Positions 22,203-31,959 of a stretch of 64,000 nucleotides of DNA are shown one piece after another. Position 1 is the stretch's first letter, and the number at the start of each line of letters is the position of its first letter. The notes beneath the pieces were generated by a model. That model saw only the letters and a program-made list of their open reading frames with translations, did no database searches and was not told the origin of the DNA. Origin of the DNA: Isoetes taiwanensis (Eukaryota; Streptophyta; Lycopodiopsida; Isoetales; Isoetaceae); assembly GCA_021234155.1 (NCBI GenBank), contig JAJEKV010000064.1, positions 806,001-870,000 of the forward strand. Direction: 5' to 3'. The translations under genes were made by a program, and so were the position numbers.

Positions 22203-25116
22203 TCATGGCTTGTTCTTGACCAACCAACCATAGTCAATAGTTTTCAGATGTTGGTAACGCGGTGGGTCATTTGAATTTGGCCTCCACTTCTTCTCCCAGC
22301 AAGCTTTGTACTGCTGGCTATAGGTGGTTCCTTTCCTCACCACGGGCTCCCACCAAGACACAAGCACTTCCTCGTAATGTGGAAGAGTGGGATCCTGTAT
22401 GGGCTCCTCTTCTGCATAGCCTAGCCATGTCAGACAAGCATCTCCAGGTCTAATAAGCAATAACATACCTTTCTTTACATCCTGGTATGGGTCAAAAACC
22501 TGTACCGGGTTTCTAGGCTTATTCTTTGCAGGTCCTACATAAGGCGGGGGTGCATCATACTCATCAACCAACGTGCTTTCTGGCTCAACCAACACATCTT
22601 GCCTGTGATAGGCCAAAAGTCCTTGATTTCTATAATGCTTGTGGGAACCACACTTAGGACACGCATTAGATCTGACTAGTAGTCAATAACTTCATTCATG
22701 TAAGCATTAGACCACGAGTTCTCACCTACCCTAGAGATATGGGCCCAGTGCATCATATATTTTGCAATAGATGATCTTAATGCTCCAATGCCTTTTAAGC
22801 TACCATACAGCATCACTGCCCTAGGCATCATGGGCAGATCATTCTCTCCGCTTTCCACATTCTAATATCTTTGTGAGGCAACCATTCTCGATGACCTGGC
22901 CTCATCTTGTAGTACATTAAAGGCCATCCATCTCTCATACAGAACTTGAAAAGCAGGGGTTTCCAAGTGACCAATCAATCGATCTTTTTTATCTGGGATG
23001 TACTCTTTCACAAAAGACTTCCAATCCGGAACCTCGGTGACTAGGTATGGTGCTGGTGCTTTGGTGCTGCATTCCCGAAAAAGTTGCATAAGCTCTGGAA
23101 TAGTCAGCGCATCTGATCTGCGTAGCAGAGTCGAGTAGTTATCGAATAGAGCATCAATATCATTGTGTGTGTGACCCACCATCATGAACCCGAGCTGTAT
23201 TTGCTCAAAAACACCCAGTGAAACAAGATAGGAAAGGTAAGAGAAAATATATCTATTTTTATTCTGGCCAGCACAATTGTCTAATTGCAAGTTCCTGGGT
23301 AGCTGTTTATGATGCACCGAGGTTGCTGGTGGGGGCACAAGAGCAGTGCCTGTGTTGTTGACTTTCTTGGTCTTCAAAGCAGCAGCGTTCAATATTGTAG
23401 CACCCCATTCGCATTCCAGAAGGGATGACTCCCTCAAATTGCCCCAGTTGTCCAAAGAGGCATCCTCCATAGTTTTCAATGTATGATTCAATGACCCAAT
23501 ATGAAAATTAGAGTCATCTTTCCAAAGGTCAAGTGAGAAATGCTCCAAGGCACCTATGCCATGGCCATGCATGAGTGCACCAGTCAAACTTACTTTCAAA
23601 TGCTCTCCCCTCCACACCGACTTGACTAACATCTCAAGTCTAGGCAACATTGTCTTATTCTGGTCCATTTTGTCGTGTATGATTGTGAGTGCATGCTCTG
23701 GAGAACGGTGTGAAAGAGCTCTCCATGACCAGTAAAGGCTTCTGCAAGACATCTGAGCAGTCATGTGAGCCTTCCTGTCCATCTGCAGCTCTCTTCTCTC
23801 TCTTGGATCTCTTGTCTTGGCTAATTTCTCTTTTATTACAATACAACTATTACATTTAGAGAAGGCAATCCTTTTGGCTATTGCAACCTCTTTGTGGTGC
23901 TCCTTCCATACATTCAAGAACGACGACGGAGATATGTGCTTCCCAGTCATCTCCATTACGCCTTGGTGAACCTCATGAAGAATATCTTTTTTCGTCAAGA
24001 CAGGGGTAGTCGCGTCACATTCTCCCTTGCACCTTCAGGTTACTTTTTGATCTATGGGGCATGACCTCTGCATTCTCATCTATGTACATAGTTAATATGG
24101 CATCTCCAGCCAGGGTATGAGATCTGGTTTTCTTGAGTCCAGTGTTACCATGTTCTGCTATCCTATGCCCCCCCATAAACAATTTCCGCCATTTGTAGAA
24201 TGTAGATAGTGGTATACCATAAGCTGTATACCATGCTTTCAAGCATACTTGTTTGTTGTTTATCATCAGTTTTTGCACCTGACCATTCTCTGAGCAAAGG
24301 TCTAGCATGTTATAAGTGAAGGTGGTTCTGTCAGCTGCTTTCATATTCCAATAGAACATCCTAATGCATGTGATCTTAGACGTTGTAAAATTTGCACAAC
24401 ATCTTCTAATGCAGCAAATTGACGACTTGAAATCCCGAATCGCAACTGCAGTGATTTTCCTTGCTGCTTTACTTGGCGGAGCAGGCTTTCATGCTGTTCG
24501 ATTGATCATTCTATATAGTCTTCTTTTAACAGACTCTCCTTCGAATTTCAGGGCGTATGGCTCCACTTCCATGAAGTCCTCTCTCACTGCCTTAATGAGC
24601 TTGGAGACAGGAACATTATCCACTGTGACCAAGTCGTTGTGCCATCTCACTAAGTCATACAGTTGTGGTACCTCGGCACAAGCCTGACATCTCATAGACG
24701 TTCTTTCTAGCATTGGATACAACCTCATAATTGTGACACCCAAGAACTCTTCTCCCAGCTTCATGTCAGCAACTGCATGATTAGGATCTGTGAAAATGAT
24801 TACACCCAATGCATATGGTTTACCACAACACTCATGCAACAACGAGCAAGTCTTCTCCATGAGTTCCTCTCTTGAAATACCTTCATGTCGAGGGCATGCC
24901 TCAGGCTCTGCATCTTTGTCTTGAATGCACAACCAATTTATGCGTTTAACCTATGCTGGTGGTGTAACGGCATTATCTTCTGCAGTTTCTGGGTCTGAGA
25001 TGTCATTGTTGGGCCAAAGAATAAATGACCCCTTTGACTCTTCAAGTGTATCAATCTCAGGTTCAGGATAGGGCAACGACAGATCTCCATTGAAAATACT
25101 TTCTAGTGACTTCATC
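22203..25116 (-). pseudogene. DUF7869-like gene (transposon-associated), broken
   Basis: One protein can be followed on the minus strand from an ATG at 25115, just after a splice acceptor TTGTTACAG, to TGA at 22203. In order: an acidic N-terminus; a region with LGEEFLGVTIMRLYP; a cysteine-rich stretch ICCIRRCCANFTTSKITC; a helix-turn-helix-like AYGIPLSTFYKWRKL; and a core with QLDNCAGQNKNR, YIFSYLSYLVS and MMVGHTHNDIDALFDNYSTL. Near the end come CPKCGSHKH and a KGMLLLIRPGDACLTWLGY segment. DNCAGQNKN and GHTHNDID are, from memory, typical of DUF7869-type proteins, which have an RNase H-like or transposase-like look. In-frame stops lie at 24951, 24489 and 22862, and frame changes occur near 24.02 kb and 22.65 kb, so this copy is disabled. 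After the final TGA the frame stays open into the first terminal unit. The 5' leader has an intron carrying the GC-rich palindrome. Confidence 0.7.
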
Positions 25117-25238
25117 CTGTAACAATAACAGGAGAAAGTAGTGTTATAAATCGCGGCCGCGATCCTTTGGACCAAATCTTAAGTCTGGAACAACATCAGG
25201 GGCATTCGAGATATGAATACATATTACCTTGAATGTGC

Positions 25239-26033
25239 TTGACAAGATCGTCGCCGCGATTTTGCTGAGGTGAAACGTTGTGACCAATGGTAAGCCTTTG
25301 AATTGCTGTTTCAGGATAAAACATCAATGAATCATGCTAATATCCCCCTTCGTAAAGAAACCAAATGAATGCCCCCTTAACAAATGATGTGGCAAGTACA
25401 GTGTTTAGCCAAGTTTAGCATCAGACTAGCAAACTACCCAATGTGTGCTTCAGACTAATTTCCAGATTCATTAGAGAACTCCACAGATATGCATACCAAA
25501 TATTTGCAAATTTAGGCATCTTAACTACCCACAAACATGCATCTAAACATGCATCTACACATGCATCTGGACATGCATCTAAACATGCACCGAAACAGGC
25601 ATCTAAACATGCAACTGAAGTGATGATGATCGGATAACTGAAGTGGCTTGACAAGATCGCCGCCGCGATTTTGCTGAGGTGAAACGTTGTGACCAATGGT
25701 AAGCCTTTGAATTGCTGTTTCAGGATAAAACATCAATGAATCATGCTAATATCCCCCTTCCTAAAGAAATCAAATGAATGCCCCCTTAACAAAGGATGTG
25801 GCAAGTACAGTGTTTAGCCAAGTTTAGCATCATACTAGCAAACTACCCAATGTGTGCTTCAGACTAATTTCCAGATTCAATAGAGAACTCCACAGATACG
25901 CATACCAAATAGTTGCAAATTTTGGCATCTTAACTACCGACAAACATGCATCTAAACATGCATCTACACATGCATCTGAACATGCATCTAAATATGCATC
26001 TAAACTGGCATCTAAACATGCAACTGAAGTGGC
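25239..26033. repeat. Direct duplication (about 385 bp x2) with 12-bp minisatellite
   Basis: A segment starting GACAAGATCGTCGCCGCGAT (about 25241-25622) recurs at about 25650-26033 with few changes. Each copy starts with a variant of the GC-rich palindrome and ends with seven or eight degenerate 12-bp units of the form AAACATGCATCT. These keep frames open on both strands: KHAS-type repeats on plus, ACLD-type on minus. Located between the divergent genes, this is more likely regulatory or structural DNA than coding. Confidence 0.8.
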
Positions 26034-26039
26034 AAACAG

Positions 26040-26335
26040 AAAATTGAATCGAACAGGAAATACACAGAAATAGAAAATTAAATCGAACCCTTCAAATTGA
26101 GCGAAAACTTCAAAATTCTGAGGTCGCCTGCGCACATACACAGCGCCCAGAAAACAACAAACAGCGCCCACAATTGGGAACGGAGTGCCCACAAAATTGG
26201 AATGAAGCGCCTCTGAATTAGTTTCTCACTGGGTTCCGAATGCAAATTCAAAATGTATGAATTTGAATTCGAAAATGCTTGAATTTGAATTCGGAAATGC
26301 AGTTATCGTCCTCCCTGCATGAGTAATTATGGTTA
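26040..26335. other. Intergenic part of the divergent control region
   Basis: It contains a short direct repeat, GAATTTGAATTCGAAAATGC / GAATTTGAATTCGGAAATGC, near 26268-26300. No gene is seen. Confidence 0.4.
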
Positions 26336-26690
26336 CGACCTGGCATACCCGTCAATATTACCTTGACGTTGACTGTTGCTGTACTGATATCCAGAGCGGA
26401 GCCGTCAATTTTATCCCATCCTTACGCCCGCCTGTCGTCCGTCAGACACCTGTATGCCGTCATTAATGCGGACGTCAGTCATTAATGCCCCCCAATATTA
26501 ACGCCCGTCGTTGTCAATCCCTTTCATTAATTACTCACAATGTTCACGGCCGTCATTAATGCAGCCGTCAATCATTAATACCGTTCATTATTGTCGTCAT
26601 TAATGTTCACGGGCTAATACCGTTCATTAATGCCGTCATTAATGCCCGTAATTAATTCGTGCCCGTCATAAATTCACTTCCTATTTATAT
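26336..26690. repeat. Iteron-like array (CCGTCATTAATGC variants)
   Basis: More than ten degenerate copies of a 12-14 base motif, consensus CCGTCATTAATGC or CCGTTCATTAATGC, are packed between about 26350 and 26670, for example near 26457, 26551, 26588, 26620 and 26633. They stop right before a TATA box. Such arrays are binding sites for a sequence-specific protein in promoters, transposon subterminal regions or replication origins; which applies here is unknown. Confidence 0.65.
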
Positions 26691-26752
26691 AATCCTTTTT
26701 CTAAAACCCTCGCGAAACTTTCGAGCGCCTCGCCAGCTTGCCCTCCAACAAG
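26686..26752 (+). promoter_or_regulatory. Core promoter and leader exon of the plus-strand gene
   Basis: CTATTTATATAATCC (about 26689-26703) is a good TATA box at the edge of the iteron array. The sequence after it, ending CCAACAAG followed by GTATTTTC, looks like a short leader exon with a splice donor. The first coding ATG is at 27223, after several acceptor-like sites. Confidence 0.5.
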
Positions 26753-27222
26753 GTATTTTCTGCGCTTTCTTTTAGTAGTGCTGGAGTCGAGCACTCCATT
26801 ACCTAGTTTTAGGCTCGGCCACGCTCAACACGATCGCGACCACGATCCTTCTGAGCTTGGCCTGCCACTATTTTATCACAGACCTTGTTCTAAGGATCGC
26901 GGCCGCGATCTCCTTTAGCAATTTCAGGGTATAGGTAAGAATTGTGCGTGCTTGTAAGAAACGCCGTAGCGCTTTTGTTTAGTTCTAAGTGGTTAGGTTG
27001 GCGCCCTTTTAGAACTTTATGTTTTATGGCTCTCGAACAAATCACGGCCGCACTTCCTTGTAGAAGAACTTTGTCAATAATGTAGCCATCATATCTCCAA
27101 GTGGTTGGAGATATCGCGGCCGCGTTCCTGATTAGAATTTTTTTTGTCAACAGTATCACCTGCCTAACTCCAAGTGCTTGGAGATATCGCGGCCGCGATT
27201 TTCTTTATCTCTTAGGTTGTCT

Positions 27223-28401
27223 ATGCCTCCGAATATTTTTGTTGATAACTTTTTTTTTTCTGCAGCTCTGGAGTTGTACCGTGGCCTCAACGTGGAGCCC
27301 ATTCGCATAGTAACTCCTGGCCCCACCCTTAAGTGGCGCATAGAAATTGCGCAGGCTATACCGCAGACAAAAGATGATCGAAGAAAGGATTTATGCCTAT
27401 TTATAAGGACTGGCAAGGATATTGAATCTTTAGAACAAATGGGTATCGTCATAGCCATGTGGGAAGGGACGAAGAACAACGTCCAGGACGCCCTTATCTG
27501 CACCGTCGAGGATACACAACAGTTGGCATTTGTTGAGTACATTTTACGCTGGCAAAGCTATGACCCGAATATGATGCTTGCAAGCAAGACAAACAAACCT
27601 GCCAGTGGTAAAGGGGCACCAACTAGCGCAAAGGGCTTTGGCTGGACCCTCCCTTCCTATGATTCATTAGCGCTGTCAGGTATTAAAGGAAACAGGGATA
27701 TACTGGTAGGCTTCAGTAAATGCAGAAATGGCTTAGCCTCCGACAAAAAACCTCCGTCCTGTACTATCAAGGCCACAAGAGACAACAAGATGCCACAGAG
27801 GATGGATACCAACTGGTTGCGAGCGACAGCAAAGAAAAGGACCATGATCCCATTAGCTACATTAGGCGAATCATCTGCTCCTAAGTCCCCTGTTGAGCTC
27901 GAAGACCCCATTACACCTGTTAACCCCACTGCATCTGCCGTTGTCGATCCCACGGCGCCCAAGATGATTATGCCAGCACCTGTTGACCCTCCGTCCAAGA
28001 AAATCAAACCATTTAAAATAAAATTGCCCTCATTCAATGTAGAGACCCCATCCGCCTCCACAACTCCTTCGTCATCTCACCTTCACAATGCAGCATCATC
28101 TGCTCTGTCATGGCCGACAGCCACTAGGATTCCCGATGCTTTGAAATTTAATCCAGAGGAAGAGAAGAAACTTGCTGAGCAGACATCACTGAAACTGGAG
28201 CAATTCAAAAAGTTTTATCCTATGGGTGTAAACTGGTTTATGACGATCAGCATTTTTGATTGTGAATCTGCCCGGGTTAATATGACACACAGACTCCACT
28301 CCAATGACCATGTGCACACGTTGGTCAAGAGCTTCAAAACATGTCCAACTGAAGTTCTAACACCTGCAGACTTGGTGCCTTTCGATCCTATCACACGGTA
28401 A
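27223..28401 (+). CDS. Hypothetical protein, first coding exon of the divergent plus-strand gene
   Basis: The start at 27223 follows TCTCTTAG, a likely acceptor of a leader intron; an upstream in-frame ATG at 27178 would lie inside that intron. The frame runs about 392 codons to a splice donor CACG-GTAAGTAG at 28398. The N-terminal part (to about residue 170) looks globular, with IRIVTPGPTLKWRIEIAQAI, LCLFIRTGKDIE and WEGTKNNVQDALICTVED. A low-complexity Pro/Ala/Thr region with PVELEDPITPVNP and KKIKPFKIKLPSF follows, then a C-terminal part with NWFMTISIFDCESARV and HVHTLVKSFKTCPTEVL. I recognise no family. It is divergent to the DUF7869-like gene and upstream of the methyltransferase-like exon. 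Confidence 0.6.
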   Translation: MPPNIFVDNFFFSAALELYRGLNVEPIRIVTPGPTLKWRIEIAQAIPQTKDDRRKDLCLFIRTGKDIESLEQMGIVIAMWEGTKNNVQDALICTVEDTQQLAFVEYILRWQSYDPNMMLASKTNKPASGKGAPTSAKGFGWTLPSYDSLALSGIKGNRDILVGFSKCRNGLASDKKPPSCTIKATRDNKMPQRMDTNWLRATAKKRTMIPLATLGESSAPKSPVELEDPITPVNPTASAVVDPTAPKMIMPAPVDPPSKKIKPFKIKLPSFNVETPSASTTPSSSHLHNAASSALSWPTATRIPDALKFNPEEEKKLAEQTSLKLEQFKKFYPMGVNWFMTISIFDCESARVNMTHRLHSNDHVHTLVKSFKTCPTEVLTPADLVPFDPITR

Positions 28402-28463
28402 GTAGTTTCATTCTTTGCTTTCTTGTTCGTGTAGTCGACGGTAACACTTAATGTTTCATGCAG

Positions 28464-28820
28464 CAAACGAGTTACTTGGTCAAAGCCAGAGGATCTGGTT
28501 GGAAAAATTTTTTATATTATATCTGGAAACCACGGCATCTTTCTTTGCTTGCGGTTCTCCTTTCAATGGTAGGAGAGGTCGCTTAACGCCTAGAGTTTGG
28601 CGAAAAGCCTATGCGAGGAGGAGGTCCAGGATCCTGAATGGAAATCTCACGGACAAAGAATATATCCACTCTCTATACAATTATAACGAAATAATAGCCG
28701 ATATCGCTTCTGAGGGGAGCCTTTGATCGAAAAACTCCAACAATTGAGAAATCAGCACAAAGCTTTTGGCTGCCCACCACAAGGCCCAACAGCAACAGCG
28801 GTAACTTCGGCTTGGAAGGT
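28464..28820 (+). CDS. Downstream exon(s) of the plus-strand gene
   Basis: After the acceptor TTTCATGCAG (ending about 28463) the coding text continues as KRVTWSKPEDLVGKIFYIIS. A frame change (or a small unrecognised intron) leads to GRRGRLTPRVWRKAYARRRS and LTDKEYIHSLYNYNEIIADI, and a second to EKLQQLRNQHKAFGCP and AWK before a donor at about 28820 (AAG-GTATTT). The following 80-base intron ends TTTTTCAG at 28902 and carries one perfect copy of the palindrome. Whether the frame changes are lesions or introns cannot be settled by eye. Confidence 0.45.
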
Positions 28821-28902
28821 ATTTATTTTGCTACACTTTGCTTTATTTCGCTCTTATTGCTTGAGAAGATCGCGGCCGCGATCCTAACCACCGCTTTTTC
28901 AG

Positions 28903-29576
28903 GATTTTGTTGATGTTATACCACTACTTTGAAGGTCAAAGAATTAAAAGATGAGAAGCAATTCATTTTTATGCGGGAATCGACTTGGTCGAAGCTAACT
29001 GAAGTTGTTGCTCATTGGTCCGGACGTAAGCTGAAGGACAACCATGGAGAATTGCCAGATAAGCCCAACAAAGATTTTTTTGATAAGACCTTTCTTAGGT
29101 ATCTCCGTGGGATGAATAGCGATGAAGTTTCCTTATTGATGGACGAAATTTTGGAAGGCAAAACCTTCTTGAAGGTTCAGCCAGGTTTATCTTGGGCGAT
29201 TCATTTGTCGGACAAATGAGCCCTAGATATTAGGACGCTATCTCTCATGCGCCGCGAAGTGCTATCCTATTCAAACAGTGTGCTGGACAAAGAATATGCC
29301 ACTTTCGAAGAGTTGTTGTCTCATTTTCCAGATTTGACCGAGGATAGGCTTTTGAGCATCTCAGATACGGATTTTGAATACATAAAGGCAAATTACAATA
29401 AAGAAAACGTCCAGGGTAATCTTCCTAGTGCCTTTTTGGAGGCAATGAGATCTATAATCGTGCGGAGGAAGCCCAGCCTCTATCAAGACCAAAAGAAACT
29501 CGGTGCATCATGTAACTCTACGGGCATTCCCATCACAAAGACTCGCACAAGAAAATGCAACGATGGTCTTTATTGA
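28903..29576 (+). CDS. Middle coding segment of the plus-strand gene
   Basis: The acceptor at 28902 leads into DFVDVIP and, one frame change later, VKELKDEKQFIFMRE, STWSKLTEVVAHWSGRKL, KDFFDKTFLRYLRGMNSDEV and LSWAIHLSDK, then TGA at 29217. The next frame has REVLSYSNSVLDKEYATFEE, LLSHFPDLTEDRLLSI and a basic end. Both look like one helical, charged protein. One stop and one or two frame changes suggest that the gene is partly decayed or has small introns that I cannot place. No known family. Confidence 0.4.
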
Positions 29577-29666
29577 CGTGCGCGCCTTTAGTACAATTTA
29601 TATCAGGATTTATTTAACAGGATTGCAGGCATCACAACGGCCAAAGTATATCATCTTGTAATTTTT

Positions 29667-30821
29667 ATGAGGTCGGTGCAACTTCCGAACTGCCTGTACA
29701 ACCAGAAACAAATCCAAGGTGGGTCTCATGTGTCAATTGGAGCTTATGAAGAGCAAGGATGGATCAACAAAAAAAATGTGAAAGAGTTTCAATATTACGT
29801 CACACATATGTTTGTCAATAGAAGTGGGGCTCGAGTAATACCAATTGTTCCAAAGTTGAAACTCCGACTAACACAGGTCACAAGCTGCCCGAGGAGCACC
29901 CCGCTTCCCAAATATGAAATAACAGGCAATGAGGAAGTGGACGTCAAAACCAAGCAGAAGTATTTACAATACTTCACGGGCAAACCAAAGTATACTTGGG
30001 CAGGTATTGAAGGAGACTTTGTGCTTAAATCACAGACAAAAACCTCTTATGTCTACCAGATGGTGAGAGAACTAGTGCCAGTAGATGGGTGCGTGCTTGA
30101 TTTCTTTTCCGCGGGGATAGCCTCAAGAGTAGCGATGATGCAAGGCAAACGCAGCATAGCCTTTGAATTCGACGCCAAGGTACGTCGATTTTTGAATGCT
30201 TTCTTTGAGACCCTAGAGAAAATGCTTACCCCTAGCGTGGAAGAAAAAGTTGAGGAAAACAAACTAGATGTATTGTCTAACTCAGAGAAGCCGGATTTGA
30301 ATATCACTCAGCATACGGATATTAGCAAAATGGATGAACTCTTGGATAAGCTAGACGAGAAAGGTTTTGAGCAGAGGCTTCAAGAGACCAGAGATCTGAT
30401 AGAGGGCACCGCGAAAACACTTGATGCACTGGATCCTCAATTCCAAAAGCTCGAGTCACTAAACCAGAGTCTGGATATTGTCATGCCCTTGTTGTCTGGC
30501 AAACAGTTTGAATATATGGGTGTTTCTGAATCTGAAAACGTGGAGCAAGAAACGGGACAGCTCCACAAAAGATTAAAAACAGCAGATTCACAAGAATTTG
30601 CCATGAAATTGAACGAGATGCATGGAACACCCCAATTTGATGAATCTTATGAGGCAAGCCACTTGCATCAGTTGGCTGTTGCAATGAACGTTGATATACC
30701 AGATACAACAGGCTATACTGAAATGGACCTCTCCCAGACTATTGCAAGAGACGCTGAACATGTGGCCAGAATGGAGAATGAATTGGGAATTGCCTCAGAC
30801 TCAGTACAAGAGACACAGTAA
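29667..30821 (+). CDS. Methyltransferase-like C-terminal exon
   Basis: An open frame of 384 codons ends in TAA at 30821. The N-terminal third has FQYYVTHMFVNRSGARVIP and KPKYTWAGIEGDFVLKSQ. At about residues 136-180 comes LVPVDGCVLDFFSAGIAS, then AMMQGKRSIAFEFDAKV. This resembles the AdoMet-binding end of N4/N6-type DNA methyltransferases, where a D-x-F-x-G-S-G block is followed by an A-x-x-x-x-R-x-x-x-G/A-x-E strand; here DFFSAG replaces DPFSGSG. No DPPY-type catalytic motif is visible, so activity is uncertain. The C-terminal half is acidic and helical (probable coiled coil, LDKLDEKGFEQRLQETRD). A splice acceptor near 29624 suggests that it is the last exon. Polyadenylation signals are not obvious. 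Confidence 0.5.
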   Translation: MRSVQLPNCLYNQKQIQGGSHVSIGAYEEQGWINKKNVKEFQYYVTHMFVNRSGARVIPIVPKLKLRLTQVTSCPRSTPLPKYEITGNEEVDVKTKQKYLQYFTGKPKYTWAGIEGDFVLKSQTKTSYVYQMVRELVPVDGCVLDFFSAGIASRVAMMQGKRSIAFEFDAKVRRFLNAFFETLEKMLTPSVEEKVEENKLDVLSNSEKPDLNITQHTDISKMDELLDKLDEKGFEQRLQETRDLIEGTAKTLDALDPQFQKLESLNQSLDIVMPLLSGKQFEYMGVSESENVEQETGQLHKRLKTADSQEFAMKLNEMHGTPQFDESYEASHLHQLAVAMNVDIPDTTGYTEMDLSQTIARDAEHVARMENELGIASDSVQETQ

Positions 30822-31034
30822 ATACTTAGACTGTAAACTGTGATTTCAAATGCAAATGTAATGTTTCACTATCATTCATAAATGTGAAGCTTATTTTCAA
30901 GAGATTTATGAAATATAATCGTTTAAGTTTTTGTAATTTTATGTCGGGTGTCCTTGTAAGAGAATATTAATTTATGAATCTGCGAGCGCAATAGTAGTAA
31001 AAGAAATCGTGGCCGCGATTTCCTTGAGCTAATA

Positions 31035-31620
31035 TCAGGAGGTTTTTCTGTCAAATGCTCCAGCTGCCCACATGACGTCTTGATATCCAGCTAATGCCTT
31101 CTTAGTTGCCTCACTCCCAGGATCCAAATATTGCAGCATTGCCTGGAACTTTTTGGGCAAAGTACCCAACCTTCTGATCTGAGAACGTAACTTGCAACAT
31201 CCCTTGCGCTTTCCATGTTTTGATAAAACTAGTAAAGACAGATCCAGTACCGGAGATACCTGCAACTTTCATATCAGAGGGAGCAATAGTCTCCTCATAA
31301 TCTATGCTTTAACTAATCCAGTAGGGCAAGCAACATCTGTGCTTGCATCATAAACTGTTGGGTAATATTGGCCTGGTTCTTATAGATTTTATCTGGCCTC
31401 TGGCTACAACCGTGTTGACTACAACATCGCTTAAAAGAACCTGGAACTTTCTTTAGGAAATGACATGTATGACCCCATAAGGCTTGTGTTTGGAAGAAAT
31501 CTTGCCCTGTTAAAGACATCTGTGGCATCTCTTTCCTTGAGCTTGCGACACTGATCAACTGCAATATTTGCATTGTTCATGTCTTCAATCTTCCCTGCAA
31601 AATGAAATAAATCCCAATTT
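31035..31620 (-). pseudogene. Minus-strand coding remnant at the right edge of the locus
   Basis: The minus strand gives protein-like text in changing frames: NIAVDQCRKLKERDATDVFN, RARFLPNTSLMGSYMSFPK (about 31570-31440), then after disruptions DMKVAGISGTGSVFTSFIKT and finally PKKFQAMLQYLDPG, ATKKALAGYQDVMWAAGAFD, ending near 31037. One palindrome copy (31006) lies just beyond its end. It is convergent with the methyltransferase-like gene. I do not recognise the family, and at least two frameshifts are needed. Confidence 0.4.
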
Positions 31621-31820
31621 GTTAAGCACTTCCCTTCGTTTATTTCTTCAACATATTTAAATCAAGCATCTGGAACATGGCTAAGGACATCCCAAATGGT
31701 CGCGCCTCTTCCCCCTTCGTTTACCGCACCTTCATGAAGAAACCCATTCCAGGCTGACGTGCAAGAGCTAAGGCATGCATCAAGAGCGCCATAACCGAAG
31801 CTGAGAGCTGAAGCTCCAAG

Positions 31821-31952
31821 GCAGGAGTAGTCTTCGTTTTACAACCCCCCCCCCGGACGTGGCATTATCCCAACCCTTGATCTCCAGATTGTGTGGTCTG
31901 GATCTGTGCCACATTTGGTGGGGGGCCTGTAAAACGAAGGTATTTTCCTGCA
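31821..31952. mobile_element. 132-bp foldback MITE
   Basis: The ends form an imperfect inverted repeat of about 24 bases: GCAGGAGTAGTCTTCGTTTT at the left against AAAACGAAGGTATTTTCCTGC at the right (the complement begins GCAGGAAAATACCTTCG). Just inside, C-rich sequence followed by GTGGCA pairs loosely with TGCCAC and a G-run, so the whole unit can fold back. It has no coding capacity. The target duplication could not be fixed by eye. Confidence 0.6.
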
Positions 31953-31959
31953 CTGGGCC

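Larger units (their letters stand above)
25150..31019. repeat. Dispersed palindrome ATCGCGGCCGCGAT, about ten copies
   Basis: Perfect copies lie at 25150-25163, 26896-26909, 27186-27199 and 28869-28882. Variants with one or two changes lie at 25247, 25656, 27113 and 31006, and more degenerate ones at 26833 and 27041. Two copies (27113, 27186) are preceded by a small hairpin CTCCAAGTG-TTGGAG. At 26896, 27186, 28869 and 31006 the palindrome ends only 15-18 bases before a splice-acceptor-like CAG or TAG on the plus strand. The copy at 25150 lies about 30 bases before the acceptor of the minus-strand gene. Only a partial core (GCGGCCGC near 61199) is seen elsewhere. Confidence 0.85.

Noticed and set aside
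25532-26033. Regular short repeats as a possible CRISPR array
   Set aside because: The units are contiguous and degenerate, with no unique spacers, in a eukaryotic genome.
25421-26192. Open frames with KHAS or ACLD repeats on both strands
   Set aside because: A 12-bp minisatellite keeps all frames open; no start context or conservation argues for a protein.
29667-30821. Calling an active DNA methyltransferase
   Set aside because: Only the AdoMet-binding-like end is visible; no DPPY-type catalytic motif was found.
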